From positions 5,890,001-5,954,000 of the forward strand of contig NZ_JAUSYH010000001.1 of assembly GCF_030816715.1 (NCBI RefSeq): DNA of 64,000 nt, in the 5' to 3' direction. Source of the stretch: Streptomyces achromogenes. Lineage in GTDB: Bacteria; Actinomycetota; Actinomycetes; Streptomycetales; Streptomycetaceae. Below, in pieces: positions 44,326 through 54,200 of the stretch. The position numbers were made by a program, and so were the translations under genes. Position 1 is the first letter of the stretch; every line of letters begins with the position of its first letter. The notes under the pieces are model-generated. The model did not search any database, was not told the DNA's origin, and saw nothing but the letters and a program-made list of their open reading frames with translations.

Positions 44326-44421
44326 CGGCATGACGATGTCGCTTGCCGCTCCTGATGCGGGAGGTTTCCGACACCACGGGAGCATCACGGGAGCGGCAGG
44401 CTCAGCGGCCGGCTGGGCCGC

Positions 44422-45450
44422 TCACCGGAGGTGGGGGAGCACCTCCGAGCCCAGCCGCCGTACGTTCTCCTCGGTGGCCGCCAGGTCGCCGGAGCCCTCG
44501 ACGAGCAGGGCGAAGCGCGAGATGCCCGTCCGCTCGCTGGTGGCCGCGAGGCGGTCGGCGCAGAGCCGCGGGGTGCCCACCGGGTGCAGCCCGCAGAGCA
44601 GTTCGGTGTACGCCACCGGGTCCCGCATGGAGCGGGGCCGGCCGTCCACCGTGACATGGGCGTCGAGCCCCTGCTTCAGCCAGCCCGGCATGGCCTTCAC
44701 CAGGGTCTCCACCGCGTCCGTGCGCCGGTCCGCGATCTGGCAGACGCCCGCCGAGACATGCGCCGCGCCGCGGATCTCGCCCTCGGACCGCCCGGCGGCG
44801 CGGGCGAACCGCCGCCACTGGGCGACCATCTCGGCCTTCTCCTCGTCCCCGACGTGCATGCCGAGCAGCATCGGCAGGCCGCGTTCGGCGGCCAGCCGCA
44901 CGCTCGCGGGGGAGGTGCAGGCGACGACGACCTCCGGCCCCGTGCCCTCCGTCAAAGCCTCCGACGGGCGGGGCACGACGGGGACTTCACGGAAGCGGAA
45001 GCGCTCGCCGTCGGCTCCCACCGAAGGTTCACGCAGCCAGCGCACCAGCAGATCGAGTGATTCCGGGAACCCCTTCTCGTACGCCTCCAGGCCGGAGCCG
45101 AACACCTCGAGGTCGACCCACGGCCCGCCGCGGCCGACGCCCAGCGAGAAGCGGCCGCCGCTGGTCAGGTGCAGCAGCGCGGCCTGTTCGCCGAGCGCGA
45201 CGGGATGGACGGTGGGCAGCACACTGACCGCCGTGCCCACCCTGATGCGGCGGGTGCGGCCCAGCAGCAGAGCGGCGAGGGTGACCGCCGACGGACAGGT
45301 GCCGTACGGCACGAAGTGGTGCTCGGCCAGCCAGACCGAGTCGAGCCCCGCCTCCTCGGCGACCTCGGCCGAGCGGACCGCGCGGTGCAGCGCCTCGCCC
45401 TGACCCTGGCCCGGGAACTGGGCCCCCAACACAAAACTTCCAACGCGCAT
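44422..45450 (-). CDS. LLM-class flavin-dependent oxidoreductase
   Basis: The 342-residue protein is a luciferase-like TIM barrel that should use FMN or F420. The motifs are AEEAGLDSVWLAEHHFVPYG near the N-terminus, RIRVGTAVSVLPTVHPVALG, and GGRFSLGVGRGGPWVDLEVF. These place it with luciferase-like monooxygenases and F420-dependent reductases, and the substrate is not predictable. ATG 45450 (MRVGSFVLGAQFPGQGQGEA) starts at the first beta strand and has a GGAAAG site. The frame upstream is open but unrelated. Confidence 0.88.
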   Translation of the reverse strand: MRVGSFVLGAQFPGQGQGEALHRAVRSAEVAEEAGLDSVWLAEHHFVPYGTCPSAVTLAALLLGRTRRIRVGTAVSVLPTVHPVALGEQAALLHLTSGGRFSLGVGRGGPWVDLEVFGSGLEAYEKGFPESLDLLVRWLREPSVGADGERFRFREVPVVPRPSEALTEGTGPEVVVACTSPASVRLAAERGLPMLLGMHVGDEEKAEMVAQWRRFARAAGRSEGEIRGAAHVSAGVCQIADRRTDAVETLVKAMPGWLKQGLDAHVTVDGRPRSMRDPVAYTELLCGLHPVGTPRLCADRLAATSERTGISRFALLVEGSGDLAATEENVRRLGSEVLPHLR

Positions 45451-45671
45451 GGACTTTCCTGCTTCCTTGGCTCCGACACGGAGCTCCCCCACCCGGCATA
45501 ACCGTCCGACACGTGCCGAGGACACGGCCTGGCGGAGAGATTTGCGGATTGTCTGCCGAATGCGGCGTCCGGGAAAGGGGCCTGCGGGTCCGCTGCCCCT
45601 CGGGTGCCCGGGCTCGCGCCGCGTACGCTGGAGAACGGCCCTGCCCCCTGTATAGCCCCGTGAGGTGTCCT

Positions 45672-46004
45672 GTGTCGCCGCGTCGCAACCGACCCAAGGA
45701 TGAGGGCTCGTCGGGCCGGAGCGCCGAGGACGACCGCGCGAGCCGCTACGGCGGCTGGGAGTCGGCGCAGGACTGGCGCGGCGAAGAGTGGAGCGTACGG
45801 CATGTGGCCGGGGCGAGCGCCCAGGGCAAAACGTACCGGTGCCCCGGCTGCGACCAGTTGATCCCCGGCGGCGTCCCGCACGTGGTGGCCTGGCCGGAGC
45901 ACGCAGGCGTCGACGACCGGCGTCACTGGCACAAGGCGTGCTGGAACGCACGGGACCGCCGCACCCCGGGGATGCAGCGGTCCCGCAACGCACCCAGGTT
46001 CTGA
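45672..46004 (+). CDS. Small protein with putative zinc-ligand cluster
   Basis: The 110-residue protein has a charged, disordered N-terminal half (SPRRNRPKDEGSSGRSAEDD) and a C-terminal module with TYRCPGCDQLIPGGVPHVVA and then RRHWHKACW. The C-x2-C pair together with H-x3-C and nearby His suggests a zinc-binding fold. GAGGTG precedes the GTG start at 45672; earlier in-frame codons translate to low-quality sequence. It is convergent with the ABC operon (35 bp gap). I have seen homologues named ATP/GTP-binding protein, but no nucleotide motif is present here. Confidence 0.75.
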   Translation: MSPRRNRPKDEGSSGRSAEDDRASRYGGWESAQDWRGEEWSVRHVAGASAQGKTYRCPGCDQLIPGGVPHVVAWPEHAGVDDRRHWHKACWNARDRRTPGMQRSRNAPRF

Positions 46005-46039
46005 ACCCGGGGGCGCGCTCGGCGTGGGGGTGCGGTGGC

Positions 46040-46921
46040 CTACACGTCCCGCTTCTCCAGGAGCACGAAGGCGGCGCCGAGCACGACGGCCGTCATACCC
46101 AGCGCGATCCACAGCGGGTCCCAGCCGCTCGGGCCGCTCTCGCTGAGCGAGGCCGCGTAGAAGACGCTGAGCTGGCTGGGGATCGAGTACTCGAAGAGGG
46201 CCTGGCGCAGGCTCTCCAGCGAGGACGAGAACATGAAGATCGCGATGACCAGCGGGGCCAGCAGCAGGCCGATCATGATGGTGATGGCGCCCGCCGAGTG
46301 CCGGATGATCGAGCCGACGGCCAGCGACAGCAGCCCCAGCAGTGCCAGGTAGAGGGATACGCCCACGGTGGCCTTCAGCCACTCCGCGCCGCTCGGCTCG
46401 CGGGCGCCGGACAGCATCGCCACCTGGATCACGGCCACGAAGGCCGACGCCACGAGCGTCACCGTGAAGGCGACGGCGAAGAACACGATCGCCTTCGCGG
46501 CGAGGACCCGGCCGCGCGAGGGGCAGGCGACCATGGTCGTGCGGATCATGCCGGTGCCGTACTCCGAGGCCGTGGTGAGCACGCCGAGCGTGATGACGCA
46601 CATGCTGCCCAGCAGCAGTCCGAAGAAGCCGAAGGGCAGCGCGGTGTCGCCCGAGAGGTCCTGCTCGGAGGCGTTCGCGGCGACGATCGCGCCGGCCCCC
46701 AGCCCGATGCCGACGACGAGGAACACGTACACGCCGAGCGTCCACATGGTGGAGCGCACCGACCGGATCTTGGTCCACTCCGAGGCGATGGCGTTCCCGA
46801 GGTGGGTGCGCACGACCGGGATCGGCGAGGTGTAGACGGGGCCGGCCGCGGCGTACGAGGCGCCGGGCGCCGTCTGCCAGGCGGGTGCGGCCTGCGGCGT
46901 CGGGTGCTGCGGGGTGCTCAT
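46040..46921 (-). CDS. ABC-2 type transporter permease (exporter 1)
   Basis: The 293-residue protein has a Pro/Ala-rich cytoplasmic N-terminus, a conserved membrane-entry segment (ASEWTKIRSVRSTMWTLGVY) and six membrane helices. It is a paralogue of the permease at 48306: both have EWTKIRSV, ST(M/V)WTL, EY(G/S)TGMIRT and end LL(E/K)KRDx. Its ATG overlaps the stop codon of its ATPase gene by 4 bp, so the two form one translation unit. The exported substrate is unknown. Confidence 0.88.
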   Translation of the reverse strand: MSTPQHPTPQAAPAWQTAPGASYAAAGPVYTSPIPVVRTHLGNAIASEWTKIRSVRSTMWTLGVYVFLVVGIGLGAGAIVAANASEQDLSGDTALPFGFFGLLLGSMCVITLGVLTTASEYGTGMIRTTMVACPSRGRVLAAKAIVFFAVAFTVTLVASAFVAVIQVAMLSGAREPSGAEWLKATVGVSLYLALLGLLSLAVGSIIRHSAGAITIMIGLLLAPLVIAIFMFSSSLESLRQALFEYSIPSQLSVFYAASLSESGPSGWDPLWIALGMTAVVLGAAFVLLEKRDV

Positions 46922-48195
46922 CGGGCGTCCTCGGACTCGGTCGGGGCGTCGGGGGCGGACACGGGCGCGGGCGCGGCTTCGGGCGCCGACGCGGCCGGCG
47001 CCGCGGGCGCGGGTGCCGGCGGCGCGGCCGGGGCCTGTGCGGGCGGCTGCGCGTACGGGTTGGCGGCGTTGTTCGGGCCGGGAGCCGAACCGGGCGCTCC
47101 GGGGGCGGCGTACGCCCCGTGGGCGGCCGCCAAAGGCGTCGGGGCCGGCTGCGGAGGCGCGTAGCCCTGCTGCTGCGGGGGCGGCGGGGCGTACCAGCCC
47201 GGCTGGCCCTGGCCCGGCACCGGCATCGGCGGCTGCGCCCCGGGCGGCAGCTGCTGCTGGAGGCCGGCCTTCTGGTCGATGGTCGACCGGTAGTCCACGG
47301 CGCCCTGCGTCATCCGCATGTACGCCTCCTCCAGGGAGGCCTGGTGCGGCGACAGCTCCCACAGACGGACGTCGCTGTCGTGGGCGATGTCGCTGATGCG
47401 GGGCAACGGCAGTCCGGTCACCCGCAGCGCGCCGTCCTGCTCGGGCAGGACGTGGCCGCCCGCCTCGGTGAGCGCCGAGGCCAGCTTCTCGCGCAGCTCC
47501 GGGTCGGTGTGCGGGGTGCGCACGCGCGCGAAGTCGGCGGAGTTGGCCGAGATGAAGTCCTTCACGCTCATGTCGGAGAGCAGCTGCCCGCGCCCGATGA
47601 CGATCAGGTGGTCGGCGGTCAGCGCCATCTCGCTCATCAGGTGGGAGGAGACGAACACCGTGCGGCCCTCGGCGGCCAGCGCCTTCATCAGGTTGCGCAC
47701 CCAGAGGATGCCCTCGGGGTCGAGGCCGTTGACCGGCTCGTCGAAGAGCAGCACCTGGGGGTCGCCGAGCAGGGCCGCCGCGATGCCGAGCCGCTGGCCC
47801 ATGCCCAGGGAGAAGCCCTTGGAGCGCTTTCGGGCCACGTCCTGCAGGCCGACCACGCCGAGCACCTCGTCGACCCGCCGCGCCGGGATGCCGGACAGCT
47901 GGGCCAGGCTCAGCAGGTGGTTGCGGGCGTGCCGGCCGCCGTGCACCGCCTTGGCGTCCAGCAGGGCGCCCACCTGGCGGGCCGCGTTGGGCAGCCGGCG
48001 GTACGGGTAGCCGCCGATCGTCACCGACCCGGCGGTCGGGTTGTCCAGGCCCAGGATCATCCGCATGGTCGTGGACTTGCCCGAGCCGTTCGGCCCGAGA
48101 AAGCCCGTGACCGCCCCAGGGCGGACCTGGAAGGAAAGGTTGTACACAGCGGTCTTGTCGCCGTAGCGCTTGGTCAGGCCGACTGCTTCGATCAT
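46918..48195 (-). CDS. ABC transporter ATPase with long Pro/Ala/Gln tail (exporter 1)
   Basis: The protein of about 425 residues has a complete ATPase domain: Walker A FLGPNGSGKSTTMRM, the signature loop FSLGMGQRLGIAAALLG, Walker B VLLFDEPVNGLDPEG, and the H-loop SSHLMSEMA. After about residue 310 comes an unusual tail of some 110 residues rich in Pro, Ala, Gln and Gly (QPGWYAPPPPQQQGYAPP and similar), absent from the neighbouring paralogue at 49079. I chose ATG 48195 (MIEAVGLTKRYGD) by comparison with that paralogue; GTG 48204 is the alternative. Confidence 0.9.
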   Translation of the reverse strand: MIEAVGLTKRYGDKTAVYNLSFQVRPGAVTGFLGPNGSGKSTTMRMILGLDNPTAGSVTIGGYPYRRLPNAARQVGALLDAKAVHGGRHARNHLLSLAQLSGIPARRVDEVLGVVGLQDVARKRSKGFSLGMGQRLGIAAALLGDPQVLLFDEPVNGLDPEGILWVRNLMKALAAEGRTVFVSSHLMSEMALTADHLIVIGRGQLLSDMSVKDFISANSADFARVRTPHTDPELREKLASALTEAGGHVLPEQDGALRVTGLPLPRISDIAHDSDVRLWELSPHQASLEEAYMRMTQGAVDYRSTIDQKAGLQQQLPPGAQPPMPVPGQGQPGWYAPPPPQQQGYAPPQPAPTPLAAAHGAYAAPGAPGSAPGPNNAANPYAQPPAQAPAAPPAPAPAAPAASAPEAAPAPVSAPDAPTESEDAR

Positions 48196-48305
48196 GCTCC
48201 GCACCCATCGAAAGGTTCAGGACAGCAGGGCACACGCCCCCGTAAGGGTTAGGAGACTATCGGGGCGCTGACGGTTCCGCCCAAAAGAAAGCAAAGCCCA
48301 AAGCG

Positions 48306-49076
48306 TTACGCATCGCGTTTCTTCAGCAGGAGGTAGCCGCCGGCGAGCGCCGCCACCGTCCACAACGTCATGATCGCGAACCCGCCCCAGGGCCCGTACG
48401 GGGTGTCGTCGTCGATCCGCGTGACCACCTGCATGACCCTGCTGCCCGCCTGGTCGGGCAGATACCGGCCGACCTTCTTCGTGGCGGAGACGTTGCCGAG
48501 GATGTTGGAGATCAGGAAGAAGAACGGCATCAGGATGCCGAGCGACAGCATCGGCGAGCGCAGCATCGTGGCCACGCCCATCGAGAAGACGGCGATGAGC
48601 GTCATGTACAGACCGCCGCCGATCACCGCCCGCAGGACGCCGCTGTCCTCGATCGACGCCCGGTGGGAGCCGAGCATGGCCTGCCCCAGGAAGAACGTGA
48701 CGAAGCTGGTCACGAGCCCCACGGCCAGCGAGAGCCCGGTGGCCACCGCGATCTTGCTGAACAGGAAGACGCCGCGCTGCGGCACCGCGGCCAGCGAGGT
48801 GCGGATCATGCCGGTGCTGTACTCGTTCGACACCACCAGCACCCCGAACACGATCATCGCGAGCTGACCGAGGGTCATCCCGGCGAAGCTGACGAAGGTG
48901 GGGTCGAAGGAGAGCCGGTCGCCCCGGCTCATGTTGTCGAACTCGTGGCTCGACAGCGCCGAGATCAGCACACCGAGCGCGACGGTGACCACCACGGCGA
49001 GGGACAGTGTCCACACCGTGGACGCCACCGACCGGATCTTGGTCCATTCGGACCGGATGACCTGGGTCGCCGCCAT
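48306..49076 (-). CDS. ABC-2 type transporter permease (exporter 2)
   Basis: The 256-residue protein has six membrane helices and starts MAATQVIRSEWTKIRSVAST. It is clearly paralogous to the permease at 46040 but lacks the Pro-rich N-terminus. GAGGAG lies 6 nt before the ATG, and only 2 bp separate it from the stop codon of the ATPase gene upstream, so these two genes are coupled. Confidence 0.88.
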   Translation of the reverse strand: MAATQVIRSEWTKIRSVASTVWTLSLAVVVTVALGVLISALSSHEFDNMSRGDRLSFDPTFVSFAGMTLGQLAMIVFGVLVVSNEYSTGMIRTSLAAVPQRGVFLFSKIAVATGLSLAVGLVTSFVTFFLGQAMLGSHRASIEDSGVLRAVIGGGLYMTLIAVFSMGVATMLRSPMLSLGILMPFFFLISNILGNVSATKKVGRYLPDQAGSRVMQVVTRIDDDTPYGPWGGFAIMTLWTVAALAGGYLLLKKRDA

Positions 49077-49078
49077 CG

Positions 49079-50071
49079 TCAGCTCCTCGTCCAGTCGTCG
49101 CCCCACTGCTGCAGGGGCTGTACGTCGGGCGTGCCCGGCACGCCCGGGGACGCGTCCATCGGCACGTCCGTGTGCGCGTGGTACTGGACCGACTCCGCGG
49201 TCAGCTGCATGAACGCCTCCTCCAGGGAGGCCCGCTGGGGGCTCAGCTCGTGCAGCACGATCTGGTGCCGCGCGGCCAGCTCGCCGATGTGCTCGGGCTT
49301 GCCGTCGTCGACCTCCAGCACCCCGCCACCGGTCTCGACGACCACCGTCCCGGCGCCGTGCAGCACGTCGAGCAGCCGCTCCCGCTGCGGGGTGCGGATA
49401 CGGACGTAGCTGCGCGAGTTCTGCGCGATGAAGTCGGCCATGGAGGTGTCGGCGAGCAGCCGGCCCTGCCCGATGACGACGAGATGATCCGCGGTGAGCG
49501 CCATCTCGCTCATCAGATGGGAGGAGACGAACACCGTCCGCCCCTGCGAGGCCAGCGATTTCATCAGCGTGCGGATCCAGTGGATGCCCTCGGGGTCGAG
49601 GCCGTTGACCGGCTCGTCGAACATCAGGATCCGCGGGTCGCCGAGGAGTGCGCCCGCGATGCCCAGCCGCTGGCCCATGCCCAGCGAGAACCCCTTGGCC
49701 TTCTTCCGCGCCACGGAGGTGAGCCCGACGGTGTCCAGCACCTCGTGCACCCGGCTGCGCGGGATGCCGTTGCTCTGCGCGAGACACAGCAGATGGTTGA
49801 AGGCGCTGCGCCCACCGTGCATGGCCTTCGCGTCCAGCAGGGCGCCGATGTAGGTGAGGGGATCCCTGAGCCGGTCGTAGTGCTGCCCGTCGATGAGGAC
49901 GTCCCCCGCGGTCGGCCGGTCGAGACCGAGCATCATCCGCATGGTGGTGGACTTCCCGGCGCCGTTGGGACCGAGGAAGCCCGTGACGATGCCCGGCCTC
50001 ACGGTGAAGCTGAGGTTGTTCACCGCCACCGTGTCGCCGTACCGCTTGGTCAGTCCCGACAGCTCGATCAT
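49079..50071 (-). CDS. ABC transporter ATPase (exporter 2)
   Basis: The 330-residue protein has Walker A FLGPNGAGKSTTMRM, signature FSLGMGQRLGIAGALLG, Walker B ILMFDEPVNGLDPEG and H-loop SSHLMSEMA. It is about 310 residues of shared framework with the ATPase at 46918, including the C-terminal SPQRASLEEAFMQLTAES, but without the long tail. The order ATPase-permease-ATPase-permease on one strand points to tandem duplication of an exporter cassette. A terminator (50095-50124) separates it from filP. Confidence 0.9.
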   Translation of the reverse strand: MIELSGLTKRYGDTVAVNNLSFTVRPGIVTGFLGPNGAGKSTTMRMMLGLDRPTAGDVLIDGQHYDRLRDPLTYIGALLDAKAMHGGRSAFNHLLCLAQSNGIPRSRVHEVLDTVGLTSVARKKAKGFSLGMGQRLGIAGALLGDPRILMFDEPVNGLDPEGIHWIRTLMKSLASQGRTVFVSSHLMSEMALTADHLVVIGQGRLLADTSMADFIAQNSRSYVRIRTPQRERLLDVLHGAGTVVVETGGGVLEVDDGKPEHIGELAARHQIVLHELSPQRASLEEAFMQLTAESVQYHAHTDVPMDASPGVPGTPDVQPLQQWGDDWTRS

Positions 50072-50094
50072 GCGGCCACGCTAAAGCGCGGCAA

Positions 50095-50124
50095 AGCCCC
50101 CTGCCACCGGAGTGGCAGAGGGCT
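50095..50124 (-). terminator. filP terminator
   Basis: AGCCCCCTGCCAC (50095-50107) pairs with GTGGCAGAGGGCT (50112-50124) over 12 of 13 bases with a 4-nt loop. It lies about 30 bp beyond the filP stop codon on the minus strand. Confidence 0.8.
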
Positions 50125-50155
50125 CGGCGATGTCCGTTCCCCGTACCCGCGGACG

Positions 50156-51094
50156 TTACCGGGTCTGCTGTGCCGGGACCCCGCGCGAGATCGGCTCGTC
50201 GTCCGTGGACGGCGCACCGGCCGCGGCCACCGCGGCGCCGGTCAGCGTGGCGAGCATCTCGCGGACGTTCGTCAGCTGGGCGTTGATGCTGTCGCGACGG
50301 TTGGTGAGCGCCGCCAGCTCGCGCTCGGACTCGGAGCGGATCCGGTCCGCCTTGGCGTTCGCGTCAGCCACGATGTCCTCGGCCTGGCGCTGCGCGGTCT
50401 CGACGGTCTGACGGGCACGACGCTCGGCGTCGGTGCGCAGCTTCTCCGCCTCCAGACGCAGCTGCTCCGCGCGGTGCTCGATCTCCGCGAGACGCTTCTC
50501 CGCCTTCTGCTGACGGGACGCCAGGTCGCGCTCCGACTGCTCGCGGCGCTTGGCCAGGTTGGTCTCGAAGTCGGCGGCCGCCTGCGCGGCCTTCGCGCGG
50601 GTCTCCTCGAAGAGGGCGTCCGCCTCCTCACGCTTCGACTGCGCGTCCTTCTGCGCCTCGGAACGCAGCTGCGACGCGTCGCTCTTGGCCTTCTCGACGA
50701 TCCGGACGCCCTCGTCCTCCGCCTTGGACTTGCGCTCCGCAGCGAACGATTCCGCGTCGTTGCGCACCTGCTGGGCGGCCGACTCGGCGAGCTCCCGGTG
50801 CTGCTCGGCCGCGCGACGGGCCTCCTCGCGCAGGTCCTTGGCCTCTTCCTCGGCGAGGCGGAGGATCTTCTCGACACGCGCGCCGAGGCCGGCGTACGAC
50901 GGCTCCGCGTCGCTTACCTGGGCCTGGGCGTTCTGCGTCTCGAGGTGGAGCTCCTCGATGCGCTTTTCCAGAGCAGTGATACGAGCCAGAGCGCTGTCAC
51001 GGTCGGAGACGAGCTTCGAGATGCGTTCGTCCACCTGAGCGCGGTCGTACCCACGCCGCACAAGCTCGAAGCCGTAGGGGGAAGTGTCGCTCAT
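50156..51094 (-). CDS. filP: FilP, intermediate-filament-like coiled-coil protein
   Basis: FilP forms a cytoskeletal network behind growing hyphal tips and gives the cell stiffness. The 312-residue protein starts with a DivIVA-like short segment (GFELVRRGYDRAQVDERISK), followed by almost uninterrupted coiled coil rich in Glu, Ala, Arg, Gln and Lys from about 20 to 285. It ends with the motif RELAALTNRRDSINAQLTNV and a short tail. A Pro/Ser break near 60-70 separates a short first rod from the long second rod. AGGA lies 5 nt before the ATG. The gene follows scy on the same strand, as in S. coelicolor, and the two proteins interact there. Confidence 0.95.
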   Translation of the reverse strand: MSDTSPYGFELVRRGYDRAQVDERISKLVSDRDSALARITALEKRIEELHLETQNAQAQVSDAEPSYAGLGARVEKILRLAEEEAKDLREEARRAAEQHRELAESAAQQVRNDAESFAAERKSKAEDEGVRIVEKAKSDASQLRSEAQKDAQSKREEADALFEETRAKAAQAAADFETNLAKRREQSERDLASRQQKAEKRLAEIEHRAEQLRLEAEKLRTDAERRARQTVETAQRQAEDIVADANAKADRIRSESERELAALTNRRDSINAQLTNVREMLATLTGAAVAAAGAPSTDDEPISRGVPAQQTR

Positions 51095-51277
51095 GGGGTT
51101 CCTGTCGAATGAGACCGGTGAGGTGATAGGTGGAATCCTAGGGGCCTGAGCGGTGTGTCATCGAGCGTATGCGTGTTTGATCTGGAGAATGACACCCCTT
51201 TTGGGTGGCTGAGCGGCACACCCCTTGCCAAAGGTCCGGTCAAAGGCCCCAGACTTTAACCCAATCCACACATTCCG

Positions 51278-54200
51278 CTAACCGTCCGAGGGCTTCCCAC
51301 CCGATCGGGGAGCTCCGATGGCGGCACCCGCCTTTACGCCCCCGTCCTTGCTCCCGGGCGGCGCCTCGAAGGACTCCAGCGCCTCCAGCACGTCCTGGAC
51401 CCGGGAGATCTCCGCGTTGATGTCCTCACGCCGGCGCACCAGGACCTCCAGCTCCCGCTTGCCCTCCTCGACCGTGGCGCCGCGCCTCGCGGATCGCCTC
51501 GGCCTTGAGCTCCTCGGCCTCCCGCACCAGCGCCGACTTCTTCTGCTCGGCCTCCTTGAGGAGCCCCTCCGCCTTCTTCACCGCGGCGATGCGGACCTTG
51601 CCGGCCTCGGAGTTGGCGTCCGACACCAGCTCCCGCGCCTTCGCCTGCGCCTTCGCGAGCTGCTCCTCGGACGCCTTGATGAGCGCGTCGCAGCGGTCGC
51701 CGGTCGACTTCATCGTCTCGGCGGCCTCGCGGCGGGCCCGCTCGTGCAGCGACTCGATCTCGCTCGTGATGCGGTCGCGCAGCTCCTCGGCCCGCTCCCT
51801 TATGGCCGTCGCGTCGCGCCGGGCGCCGATGAGCAGCTCGTCCGCGTCCGTACGGGCCTTCTCCACCCGGGAGTTGCCCTCCACCGTGGCCTCGGAGACC
51901 AGCCGGTCGGCCTCGCTGCGCGCCGCGCCGACCATCGAGTCGGCCTGCGCCTCCGCGTCCGCGGTGGTCTTCTGCGCCTGCGTCTGCGCCTCGGCGAGCA
52001 GCCTGTCCGCCTCGGCCGCGGTCTCCGTGATGAGCGTGTCGACCTGCTCGGCCGCCTCGGAGCGCCGCTTGTTGGCCTCCTTGCGGGCCTCGTCCAGCGT
52101 CGAATCGGCCTCCTCGCGGGCGACGCTCATCAGACGGTCGGCCTCCGCGGCCGCCTCCGCCTTGAAGCGCTCCGCCTCGGTCCTGACCCGCTCGGCGTGC
52201 TGTTGTGCGGACCCCACCGTCTCGGCGGCCTCGGCACGCAGCCGCTCCGCGTCCCCCGACGCGTCCGAGATCAGCTTCTCCGCCTTGGCGACCGACTCGG
52301 CGCGCAGCCGCTCGGCCTCCGCGATCGTCTCCGACTGCAGCCGCTCGGCCTCCGCGAGGGTCTCCGTCTGGAGCCGCTCCGCCTCGCTTCGGGCCTCGGT
52401 GATGAGGGTGTCGGCCTGCGTCGCCGCGTCCGAGCGGATGCGGTTGGCGTCGTCGCGGGCGTCGGCGCGGGTGCGCGACGCGTCCTGCTCGGCCTGGGCG
52501 ATGGTGTCCGACGCCTCGGTGCGCACCCGCTGGGCGTGCGCGGACGCCTCCGAGCGCAGCCGCTCGGCCTCCGTGATCGCCTCGCCGACGGTCTGCTCGG
52601 CCAGCGCCTGCGCCGCCTGCGCCGCCTCGCTCGCCTCCCGCCGGACCCGGCCCGCGTCCTCGGCGGCCCGCTCCCGCTCGGCGTAGGCGTCGGTGCGGAC
52701 CCGGTCCGCTTCCTCCTCGGCCTCGCGCCGGACGCGGTCCGCCGCGTGCTCGGCGGCCGAGCGCAGCCCGGTGATCTCGTCCTGTGCCTGCTCGTGCAGT
52801 CCGGCCACGGAATCCCGCACCTGCTGCGCGTGCTGCTCGGCAGCCGACACCATCTCGGTGGCCCGCCGGTCGGCCTCCTCGACCAGCCGGACGGCCTCGG
52901 TCTGCGCCTCCTCCACGCGCTTGCGCGCCGAGGCCAGCAGCTCCTCGCTCTGCTCGCGGGCCCGCTCGCGTTCCTGGCCGGCCTCCTGGCGGGCGGAGCC
53001 GAGCAGCTCCTCGGCCTCGCGCCGGCGCCGGACGGCCTCCTCCTGGGCGGCGGCCAGCGTCTCGGACGCCTCGTCGGCCAGCCGCTCGGCCGCGGCCTGC
53101 GCCTCCGCGCGCACCCGGTCGGCGGTGTCCTGGGCCTCGGTCTTGAGGCGCTCCGCCTCGGCGGCCGCGTCGGAACGCAGCCGGACGGCGACGGCCTCGC
53201 CCTCGGCGCGCGAGGCGGCCGCGTCGGCGGCGGCCTCGTTGCGCAGCCGCTCCGCCTCCGCGTCGGCCTGCTGCTGAAGGGTGCGGATCCGGTCGGCGGC
53301 CTCGGAGCGCAGCCGTTCGGTCTCCTCGACGGCCTCGCGGCGGATCCGCGCGGCCTCCTCGCGGGCGTCGGTGAGCGCCTGCTCGGCGGAGGCCAGCCGG
53401 CTCTCCGTCTCCGTCTGCAGCCGGGTCAGCTCCTCGGCCGCCTCCGCCTGCCGGGCCTCTATGCCGCGCTCGGTCTCCTCGCGCAGTTCGCGCGCGGCCT
53501 GCTCGGCGTTCGAGGTGATGGTCTCGGCGAGCTCCACCGCCTCCTCGCGGGAGCGCTCGGCCTCCGCGCGGGTGCGCTCCAGGGTCTCGGCGGCCTGCCG
53601 GCGCAGTGCGGTGGCGCGCTCGATGGCCTCGGTGCGCACCTTCTCGCTGTCCGCGGTGGCCTTCTGCCGCAGCTCGTCCGCGTCGGCCTTCGCCTTGGAC
53701 AGCAGCTCCTCGGCGGTCCTGGCCGCCTCCTCGATCTGCTGGACGGCCTCCTTGCGGGCCTCCGCGCGGATCTTCTCGCCCTCGGCGACGGCGTCGGCGC
53801 GCAGCTGCTCGGCCTCGCCGCGCAGCCGGCGGGCCTCCTCCTGCAACTCGACCGTCTTGGCGCGGTACTCCTTGGTGTCGTCCTTCGCCGAGCCCTTGAG
53901 CTGCTCGGCGATGTCGTGCGCCTCGGCGCGCAGCCGGTCGGCCTCGGTCTCCGCCTCACGGCGGATCCGCTCGGCCTCCTCGGCGGCGGCCCTGGTGGTG
54001 CGCTGGGCGTCCTCCTGCGCCTTGACGAGGACGTCCTCGGCGGTCTTCGCCGCCTTCGACAGCTGGGTCGCGCTCTCCTCGGCGGTGAGCGTGCGGGCCT
54101 TCTCGGAGGCCTCCGCGACGATCTTCTCGGCCTCGGCGCGGGCATCGGCGACGAGCTGCTCGGCGTCTGCCTTGGTGGTCTCGGCCTCCTTGGTGGCCTC

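Noticed and set aside
50095..50124. Possible small RNA between filP and the ABC operon
   Set aside because: The stem has the placement and symmetry of a normal terminator and nothing else supports an RNA gene.
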